Assembly: GCA_021781775.1 (NCBI GenBank)
Contig: JAJXWE010000092.1
Span: 1-6,626, forward strand
DNA: 6,626 nt
Origin: Pseudomonadota bacterium
Lineage (GTDB): Bacteria > Pseudomonadota > Gammaproteobacteria > Steroidobacterales > Steroidobacteraceae
Direction of reading: 5' to 3'
Shown: positions 1-4,368 of the stretch, one piece after another
Position numbering within the stretch: the first letter of the stretch is position 1
How the letters are laid out: every line of letters begins with the position of its first letter
Position numbers and translations under genes: made by a program
Notes under the pieces: generated by a model
Database searches by the model: none
What the model saw: only the letters and a program-made list of their open reading frames with translations
What the model was told of the DNA's origin: nothing

Positions 1-1
1 G

Positions 2-421
2 AGCACCATCGATACGATCTACTTCACCGAGACACTCTGGCAGTTCAAGGTGCTGGAACGGCTGACACCATTCGGCCGGAAGTTCGGCGACATGTCGCGC
101 AAGCTGGTGTGGGGCCGCGCCTTGAAGGGTGTGATGAACGACAAGGCGAAGGCGGTTGCTCGCTATAACGCGTACATCGACGAGGTCAAGGCGGCGGTTC
201 CGGCAGACCGGCTGCTGGTCTTCCAGGTCACCGACGGCTGGGCTCCACTTTGTCGGTTCCTCGGAGTTCCCGAGCCTCAGGAGCCATTTCCCAATCTCAA
301 CGACCGGGAGCAGATCAAGCAGGCGATTCGCGGCCTGATCAGAGGCTGCTACGTCACGCTTGCGGCTTACGTGGCCGGCGGTGCCGCGCTCGTAGCCGGA
401 CTCTGGTGGGCATTGCGCTGA
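2..421 (+). CDS. Sulfotransferase-family protein, C-terminal part (5' end outside window)
   Basis: The frame is open from the left edge (nucleotide 2) to a TGA at 419-421, giving 139 residues of a longer protein. A GTG at 50 could serve as a start, but the open frame continues upstream of it and the fragment lacks a sulfotransferase N-terminus (PAPS 5'-phosphosulfate loop), so truncation by the window edge is the better reading. The region reading YNAYIDEV...VPADRLLVFQVTDGWAPLCRFLG, followed by P.PQEPFPNLND, closely matches the C-terminal signature of the bacterial/eukaryotic sulfotransferase family often labelled Sulfotransfer_4. Such enzymes, when active, transfer sulfate from PAPS to an acceptor hydroxyl or amine; the acceptor cannot be told here. 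The last ~25 residues (YVTLAAYVAGGAALVAGLWWALR) form one hydrophobic segment, suggesting a C-terminal membrane anchor. It converges on the minus-strand gene ending at 525. Family is fairly sure; catalytic competence cannot be judged from this fragment. Confidence 0.77.
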   Translation, partial: STIDTIYFTETLWQFKVLERLTPFGRKFGDMSRKLVWGRALKGVMNDKAKAVARYNAYIDEVKAAVPADRLLVFQVTDGWAPLCRFLGVPEPQEPFPNLNDREQIKQAIRGLIRGCYVTLAAYVAGGAALVAGLWWALR

Positions 422-436
422 CAGGCCTTGCAAATA

Positions 437-456
437 CTCGCCGTCGCCTTGGCGAG
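437..456. terminator. Hairpin in the convergent gap, possible terminator
   Basis: CTCGCC (437-442) and GGCGAG (451-456) form a perfect 6-bp stem with an 8-nt loop. It lies between the convergent stops at 421 and 525. Read on the minus strand, the stem is followed by TATTTGC, a weak U-rich tail, so it could end the propeller/oxidase transcript. On the plus strand no U-tract follows. Only the structure is seen; termination is inferred. Confidence 0.35.
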
Positions 457-472
457 CCGGCTGGCCGCGGAC

Positions 473-492
473 GCGTGGGACCTGTGCCACGC
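473..492. repeat. Second hairpin in the convergent gap
   Basis: GCGTGG (473-478) pairs with CCACGC (487-492), a perfect 6-bp stem with an 8-nt loop, 16 nt from the previous hairpin. There is no T-tract on either side. With its neighbour it may act as a transcript-end structure for the two converging genes, but that is inference. Confidence 0.25.
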
Positions 493-524
493 AGACGAGA
501 TCGAGCCACTGTCCGTCCGACAAG

Positions 525-1787
525 TCATTGATTGCTGAACACCGCGCCGTGCGGGATCGCACTCCCGTGCCAGCCATCCGGCCAGGCTCGGTTGAAATTG
601 ATGGTCGCTGCCAGCAGCGTCAGCTTCCCGGTGCGACGATCCACCGTGGCGAAGCGGACACAGGTATTGAGTGCTCCGTAGCCGGTAATGACGAGTCGAT
701 TCCCATCGGGCTCGAGTGCGAGCCAGTGCGGGTAGTCATCCGGCGCAAGCAGGATGCGACTGACCTCGCGGGGGTGCTCAGGATCCCGGAGGTCGAGACT
801 CACAATGGCGTGCCCGCTCTGCATGGTTTCAACGAGATAGTGGCCCACGACCACGGGAACTTCGCAAGTCCGGTAGCCGAAGTCATAGATGTGCTGCAGT
901 GTCGGGTTGGTGCCCGACAGCCCGCGCACCCGGAACAGTCCGCAGTTGAAAGTCGGCACGACCACGGTGGTGCCGTTCTGCAGGACACGAGGCTCTGAGG
1001 AATCCGCCGCCGTGTCGGTGAACCAGTGTGGTTGCGGTGGCAGTGGCATCGTCCTGATCAATTTGAGGTCCGAGAGTCGCCACACCTGCGCGACGTGGCT
1101 GACCTGGGCGCTCATCATGTCTGCGCTCCCGGTGACCACGCGATTGCGCTTCGCAACCACGGCGAGACTGTATGGGCGTATGTCGGGGTGCCCGGCTGTC
1201 GCTGCCGAGGCAACGCGTACGACCCGCCCCTGCGGATCGAACTCGACCAGGCCGCCGGCGGCGTGGTTGAAGCCACCGGAATATTGGAATGTCGCCAGCG
1301 TATCGCCGTTAGGCAGATAAGCAAAGGAATGTGGATTGCTGAGCGCGCCGATGCTGCCGAACTTTCTCAGCAGCCGAGGATGACGTGGATCGCGCAGATC
1401 AAAAACATAGGTCCGGTTTCCCAGCCAGTCGTTGGCGTATAGAACGTCGTTCGGGGGCTCTGAATAGTTCGTGTGATGCACCATCACGGCCCTTCCCACG
1501 GGCAGCATGGCAACGAGTCTGCCGAAGGCCGGACCCGGGCGAACGTCGAACACCGCCAGGAAGTCCCGACCCAGCCCCTGCTTCCTGCGCCAGGCGGCCC
1601 GATCGATCGGCGCAATGGCGCCCATCGAGGCATGCGGATGACTGGCCTCCATCGCCCAGACGAACAGATAATGGCTGCCCGCAGGCGTCGCGGCGGCGCA
1701 CAGCTGGAGACCGGGGGCGAGAACAGCCACGAGCGCAATCGAGACGGTTGTGGCCCAATTCTTCCTGATCGCGTGGAATGGTGGCAT
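525..1787 (-). CDS. Exported beta-propeller protein, SBP56/methanethiol oxidase-like
   Basis: The product is 420 residues from the ATG at 1787, chosen because GGGGAG (1796-1801) sits 8 nt upstream and a signal peptide starts directly (basic IRKN, then WATTVSIALVAVLAPGLQLC, likely cleaved near AAA-TPAG). An upstream in-frame start at 1934 would add 49 Arg/Gly-rich residues and run into the oxidase gene. The mature part shows repeated blade-like units: FLAVFDVRPG (76-85), TYVFDLRDPRHPRLL (126-140), GGLVEFDPQGRVVR (178-191), VSLDLRDPEHPREV (329-342) and LALEPDGNRLVITGY (356-370). Their order and wording resemble selenium-binding protein SBP56, whose bacterial members include a copper-dependent periplasmic methanethiol oxidase. 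Candidate metal ligands are H104-H105, H153 (NPHSF), H326 (SGH), H354 (YPHW) and H413. The gene lies 53 nt after the multicopper oxidase gene and is probably co-transcribed. Exported propeller is well supported; the SBP56 link is by eye, with YncE-like propellers as the alternative. Confidence 0.7.
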   Translation of the reverse strand: MPPFHAIRKNWATTVSIALVAVLAPGLQLCAAATPAGSHYLFVWAMEASHPHASMGAIAPIDRAAWRRKQGLGRDFLAVFDVRPGPAFGRLVAMLPVGRAVMVHHTNYSEPPNDVLYANDWLGNRTYVFDLRDPRHPRLLRKFGSIGALSNPHSFAYLPNGDTLATFQYSGGFNHAAGGLVEFDPQGRVVRVASAATAGHPDIRPYSLAVVAKRNRVVTGSADMMSAQVSHVAQVWRLSDLKLIRTMPLPPQPHWFTDTAADSSEPRVLQNGTTVVVPTFNCGLFRVRGLSGTNPTLQHIYDFGYRTCEVPVVVGHYLVETMQSGHAIVSLDLRDPEHPREVSRILLAPDDYPHWLALEPDGNRLVITGYGALNTCVRFATVDRRTGKLTLLAATINFNRAWPDGWHGSAIPHGAVFSNQ

Positions 1788-1840
1788 CGCCCATGCTCCC
1801 CGGGCGCGGACGGCACCTGTGCCACCACGGCGGGAATGGT

Positions 1841-2989
1841 TCACGGCAGCACTTGATACAGCATTCCCATGCCGGCCTCCATGTGCTCGCTGACGTGGCA
1901 ATGGAAGAGCCAGATGCCCGGGTTGTCCGGCCACATATCGGCAGTGACCATCTGTGCCGGTGCGAGCGAGACCACATCGGTTCGGTGGCCTCGAACCAAT
2001 ACGGTGTTGCCGTGCCAGTGCGGCGTGTGGGTATTGAGGCCCTCGCCGACAGTGATCAGATACCAGCGCACGTGCTCGCCCTTCTTGATGCGGATCAACG
2101 GGCCGTCGCCATACTGATAGCCATTAATGGTCGCGCGGAAGTTCTGCGCGACGAATCCGGAGCCGATGAGACTGAAATGGCCGTGCGGCCCCTTCGGTGT
2201 GCTCTCGAATCGGTTGACGTGCGCCGGGTCGTAGGTGAATTTTCGGATGTTGTGCCCCAGGAACCAGCTGTTGTTCTCGTCGTAGTACATGAAGAGCGCG
2301 ACGATGTTGCGTGCTACGCCCTTGGGCCGCCCATCCGGCAGCGCCATGCCCTTGCGCGTCACGATGATGGCACCGATGAGCCCCGTGTTCACGTCCGCGA
2401 GCTCATGAACATGCGAGTGATACAGCCATACGATCGAACTCGGATCACGCGGTCCGGGACCGGCACTCGGCGGGACCTTCCACACGTATGTGAAGGTGTC
2501 GCCTGGCGCGACGCTGTCGCCCGGCTTCTTCGACTCGGGGATCCCGTCGTTGTACGGCGCGCCTTCCGAGGCCGCGGCATAGAGAACGCCGTGTGGGTGC
2601 ATGCTACAGGGATGAGTCGTGTTGTTCTTGAAGACGACGCGAATCGTATCGCCCACTTCGGCGTAAATGATGGGTCCCAGCGTGCCAAGATAAGCATTCC
2701 GCTTCCGACGCGGCATCAGATGCGTGAAGGTGGCATCGGTGTAACGGCGATAGATCGCCTTGCGGTAAACCGGTCCGATCAGGTGCGGACCGCGGGTTGC
2801 GAAGAACTTGGCGTAGGCCTCCGCCATTCCGATTCTGTCGCCGCCGCCCGGCATGTAGTTCCAATTGACCTCATCGGCGGCAATGTAGTAAGTGCGCACG
2901 GTCGCGGTCGCAACGCCGCACGTCAGCACGACAAGGATGAGCGCGCAGAGTGCAGGTCGCAGCGCGCCGCGCGTTATAGCCCGTTTCAT
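1841..2989 (-). CDS. Exported two-domain ceruloplasmin-like multicopper oxidase
   Basis: The product is 382 residues with a Sec signal (MKRAITRGALRPALCALILVV..., likely cut after ATA near residue 29). All four copper-binding segments of a multicopper oxidase are visible: MHPHG (H131, H133), YHSHV (H191, H193), HTPHWHG (H321, H324, H326) and HCHVSEHMEAGM (H363, C364, H365, H369, M374). These supply a trinuclear type 2/3 cluster and one type 1 copper with an axial Met. Domain 1 has Ser at 192 where a type 1 Cys would sit, so type 1 copper is only in domain 2, the arrangement called type B in two-domain enzymes. Stretches such as YYIAADEVNWNY, RRYTDATFT, LGTLGPIIYAEVGDTI and DVNTGLIGAIIV are those of ceruloplasmin/hephaestin rather than three-domain laccases. 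Two-domain enzymes of this kind work as homotrimers, coupling one-electron substrate oxidation to O2 reduction in the periplasm. The substrate (metal ion, phenol or thiol) is not revealed. A G-rich GGGGGG lies 5 nt before the ATG. It is first gene of a unit with the propeller gene. Confidence 0.93.
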   Translation of the reverse strand: MKRAITRGALRPALCALILVVLTCGVATATVRTYYIAADEVNWNYMPGGGDRIGMAEAYAKFFATRGPHLIGPVYRKAIYRRYTDATFTHLMPRRKRNAYLGTLGPIIYAEVGDTIRVVFKNNTTHPCSMHPHGVLYAAASEGAPYNDGIPESKKPGDSVAPGDTFTYVWKVPPSAGPGPRDPSSIVWLYHSHVHELADVNTGLIGAIIVTRKGMALPDGRPKGVARNIVALFMYYDENNSWFLGHNIRKFTYDPAHVNRFESTPKGPHGHFSLIGSGFVAQNFRATINGYQYGDGPLIRIKKGEHVRWYLITVGEGLNTHTPHWHGNTVLVRGHRTDVVSLAPAQMVTADMWPDNPGIWLFHCHVSEHMEAGMGMLYQVLP

Positions 2990-3234
2990 GTCAGCCCCCC
3001 AGGTGACTTCGGGTCACACAATTCTTGTTTGGAAGAAGGACCTACTGTTTGTGGATCAGTGATATCTCGACGAGAAGAGCGGTCGGCCCCCAGGATGCTC
3101 CGCCCTCGGCGTGGCGAGCTCAGGCAGCGTTTGCAGCCCGAATCTCGCTGAAAAGGCGCTCCCCGTGAATTCAGATTGATTTAAGACGACCACACGGACC
3201 AGGCTTTCCGTTGCCGCGGCGAATCCGACACCGT

Positions 3235-3265
3235 CGCTGTCTACCAGGTCAGCGCGTCCTTTTTT
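3235..3265 (+). terminator. Weak hairpin followed by T6 on the plus strand
   Basis: CGCTG (3235-3239) pairs with CAGCG (3250-3254) around a 10-nt loop, followed 5 nt later by six Ts (3260-3265). The form is that of a weak intrinsic terminator reading rightward, but no plus-strand gene ends here. It would only make sense for an unannotated small RNA or antisense transcript. The stem is short and may be chance. Confidence 0.15.
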
Positions 3266-3286
3266 CTACCCGCACCCCCGATTTCG

Positions 3287-3316
3287 CGTATATCACTTGC
3301 GGCGACTGCGCGTCAA
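3287..3316 (-). promoter_or_regulatory. Candidate promoter of the multicopper oxidase/propeller unit
   Basis: Read on the minus strand, TTGACG (3316-3311, 5 of 6 to the -35 consensus) is followed after 18 nt by TATACG (3292-3287, 4 of 6 to the -10 consensus). It faces the oxidase gene whose ATG is at 2989. One arm of the 11-bp inverted repeat overlaps the -35 box, which would suit control by a DNA-binding regulator. Confidence 0.35.
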
Positions 3317-3415
3317 TCTGAATCGGTGTTATCCAGAATCCGGCAGTTTCTCGTCGCAGGATTTGTCCGACCGTCGCCCGGTGCACCCGACAGATGCCGG
3401 CGAATCCTCGCACCG

Positions 3416-3435
3416 CGGCCGGCGGCGGACGGCCG
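3416..3435 (-). terminator. GC hairpin just after the cupin stop
   Basis: CGGCCG at 3416-3421 and 3430-3435 form a 6-bp GC stem with an 8-nt loop, beginning 2 nt after the cupin TAA (3438-3440 on the plus strand). No U-tract follows on the minus strand, so it would be a weak or factor-assisted terminator at best. Confidence 0.25.
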
Positions 3436-3437
3436 TG

Positions 3438-3758
3438 TTATTGCAGCGCGACCGACGGACCGAGAAGAACCACCCAGGTGGCAAAGTCGTCATCAAAGTT
3501 CACGAAGCGATGCTCGGCTCCTCGGGGCACAAAGATCACGTCGCCGGTACGCAGCGTCGCACTCTGCCCGGCGCACATCAGTGTGCCTGTTCCGCTTGCG
3601 ACGACGTAGATTTCGTCCCGCTCATGGGGCTCCTGGGGATCCGTGGGTCTCGGGCGATAGAAGCCCACGTCGCCGGAGGGCTCTTGGATGAGTCGGGCGT
3701 AAAGGGTGGCTCCGGATGAGACCGACTGCATCGCCTCGCTCAGCGTAATGGCTTTCAT
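3438..3758 (-). CDS. Small single-domain cupin protein
   Basis: This is a compact cupin (Cupin_2 type) of 106 residues from the second of two adjacent ATGs. GGAGG (3765-3769) lies 6 nt before the ATG at 3758 and only 3 nt before the one at 3761, so the inner start is preferred; using 3761 adds one Met. Numbered from 3761, the first cupin motif reads EPHERDEIYVVASG (H46, E50) and the second GDVIFVPRGAEHRFVN (G73, P79, G81, H84, N88). The second is canonical. In the first, the leading His of the usual HxH pair appears to be Glu (E44). Thus at most H46, E50 and H84 remain as metal ligands. There is no signal peptide, so it is cytoplasmic. Such stand-alone cupins range from small dioxygenases or isomerases to ligand-binding proteins without activity; the substrate cannot be named. 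It is divergent from the BlaI gene and probably separate from the oxidase unit 448 nt downstream. Confidence 0.88.
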   Translation of the reverse strand: MKAITLSEAMQSVSSGATLYARLIQEPSGDVGFYRPRPTDPQEPHERDEIYVVASGTGTLMCAGQSATLRTGDVIFVPRGAEHRFVNFDDDFATWVVLLGPSVALQ

Positions 3759-3831
3759 CATGATCCTCCGGCTACCCGTTTTTTGCTGACGCTCCGACGT
3801 AGCACTCGGATGCGATCGCTCAATCGTCCTG

Positions 3832-3861
3832 ATGATGGAACCGCCACGTCGTTAGCGTCAA
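3832..3861 (-). promoter_or_regulatory. Possible promoter of the cupin gene
   Basis: On the minus strand TTGACG (3861-3856) is followed after 18 nt by CATCAT (3837-3832, 4 of 6 to the -10 consensus), about 70 nt before the cupin start. It is the best pair seen in this gap but weak at -10. An 8-bp palindrome GCGATCGC (3812-3819) and an inverted TCCGA/TCGGA pair (3793-3810) lie in the leader and are of unknown meaning. Confidence 0.25.
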
Positions 3862-3944
3862 GCATTCCGCGCGATTTTCAGCGCTCAAGGAGTCGGACGA
3901 ACATCTAACGCTGATTCGATTGATACTGTCGACATGTGCCGGGC

Positions 3945-3973
3945 TTGACACCACAGCATCGCGGGCATCAAAT
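3945..3973 (+). promoter_or_regulatory. Promoter of the BlaI-M56 operon
   Basis: A perfect -35 hexamer TTGACA (3945-3950) is separated by the ideal 17 nt from TCAAAT (3968-3973, 4 of 6 to TATAAT). Transcription would start near 3980, inside the palindrome at 3971-3992. The repressor encoded directly downstream could therefore block RNA polymerase by binding there. Confidence 0.65.
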
Positions 3974-3992
3974 TACTAGACACTTAGTAATT
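3971..3992. promoter_or_regulatory. Palindromic operator, probably the BlaI-family binding site
   Basis: AATTACTA (3971-3978) and TAGTAATT (3985-3992) are perfect 8-bp inverted arms around a 6-nt spacer. The element overlaps the end of the -10 box and the expected transcription start, and abuts the Shine-Dalgarno sequence. BlaI/MecI/CopY-family repressors are dimers that bind AT-rich dyads with TAC/GTA-type half-sites near their own promoters, so autorepression is the natural reading. No second full copy was found in the window. Confidence 0.72.
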
Positions 3993-4002
3993 GGGAGCCA
4001 CG

Positions 4003-4368
4003 GTGCGACTGACGGACCGCGAGGTCGACGTGATGAAGGTGCTGTGGGAGCGCGGCGCATCCACCGTTGCCGAGGTGCACGCCGGCCTCGGGGGCGCTCT
4101 CGCCTACACCACGGTGCTCAGCATGTTGCGCACGCTCGAGCGCAAGAAAGCCGTGACCCGTGTCAAAGAGGGACGTGCGCACCGCTATGCCGCGAGGCTC
4201 GAGCGAGCCACGACCCAGCGGCGCGCCATCGCCGCCATGGCCGCCAAGCTCTTCCGGGGTTCTCTCGGCGGCCTGCTGGTCCACGTGGTGGAGCATGAGC
4301 GGCTGAGCAGGTCCGAGATCGCGCAATTGCGTGCACTGCTCGAGAAGCGCCGGCGGAAATCCCGATGA
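4003..4368 (+). CDS. BlaI/MecI-family transcriptional repressor
   Basis: This is a 121-residue winged-helix repressor. The GTG at 4003 is preferred because GGGAG (3993-3997) is 5 nt upstream; the TTG at 3991 would lie inside the operator and has no good ribosome-binding site. Residues 1-65 form the DNA-binding domain: LTDREVDVMKVLWERG at the start, helix YTTVLSMLRTLERK (35-48) as the recognition region, and wing VTRVKEGRAHRY (51-62). Residues 70-115 (AAKLFRGSLGGLLVHVVEHERLSRSEIAQLRALL) are the typical dimerisation helices in which the cognate protease cuts BlaI proteins. It ends in a basic KRRRKSR tail. The stop overlaps the start of the M56 gene (ATGA at 4365-4368), so the two are translationally coupled. 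With the palindrome in front, it most likely represses its own operon until the partner protease inactivates it. The resistance genes usually controlled by BlaI are absent here, so the regulon is unknown. Confidence 0.94.
   Translation: MRLTDREVDVMKVLWERGASTVAEVHAGLGGALAYTTVLSMLRTLERKKAVTRVKEGRAHRYAARLERATTQRRAIAAMAAKLFRGSLGGLLVHVVEHERLSRSEIAQLRALLEKRRRKSR

Larger units (their letters stand above)
3169..3323. repeat. Exact 11-bp inverted repeat flanking 133 nt
   Basis: ATTCAGATTGA at 3169-3179 recurs as its exact reverse complement TCAATCTGAAT at 3313-3323. The right arm overlaps the -35 hexamer of the candidate oxidase promoter. A near copy with one base deleted (ATTCGATTGAT) is at 3914-3924, in the cupin/BlaI intergenic region. 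No target-site duplication or transposase remnant was seen, so two regulator-binding sites are likelier than a mobile-element end, but this is inference. Confidence 0.4.
2990..3437. other. 448-nt region without a gene, upstream of the oxidase gene
   Basis: No convincing coding sequence is found between the cupin stop (3438) and the oxidase start (2989); the open frames here lack family resemblance and have no ribosome-binding site. The region is visibly less GC-rich in parts (around 3018-3060 and 3165-3185). It holds a candidate minus-strand promoter (3287-3316), an exact 11-bp inverted repeat (3169-3179 with 3313-3323), a small hairpin followed by six Ts (3235-3265), and a GTGAC-N5-GTCAC element (3003-3017) just upstream of the oxidase start. 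If the promoter is right, the oxidase mRNA has a leader of nearly 300 nt. Confidence 0.6.

Noticed and set aside
1788..1934. N-terminal extension of the propeller gene to an upstream start at 1934
   Set aside because: It would place 49 Arg/Gly-rich residues before an obvious signal peptide and overlap the oxidase gene, while the ATG at 1787 has a well-spaced GGGGAG.
2886..2891. Isolated TAGTAA resembling half of the BlaI operator
   Set aside because: A single half-site inside the oxidase coding sequence (Tyr-Tyr codons) with no inverted partner at the right distance.
1778..3151. A 457-codon open frame on the plus strand opposite the multicopper oxidase
   Set aside because: It lies almost wholly antisense to a gene with all copper motifs intact, has no recognisable family text or ribosome-binding site, and is the kind of long shadow frame common in GC-rich DNA.
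3169..3323. A small transposable element bounded by the 11-bp inverted repeat
   Set aside because: No flanking target duplication was seen and the arms do not extend beyond 11 bp; regulator sites explain it more simply.
3297..3719. 140-codon plus-strand open frame across the cupin and the intergenic region
   Set aside because: It is antisense to the cupin gene, has low-complexity Arg/Gly text, and shows no family resemblance.
3991..4002. TTG start of the BlaI gene at 3991
   Set aside because: It lies at the end of the operator palindrome without a proper ribosome-binding site; the GTG at 4003 has GGGAG 5 nt upstream and starts directly at the conserved LTDREVDVM.
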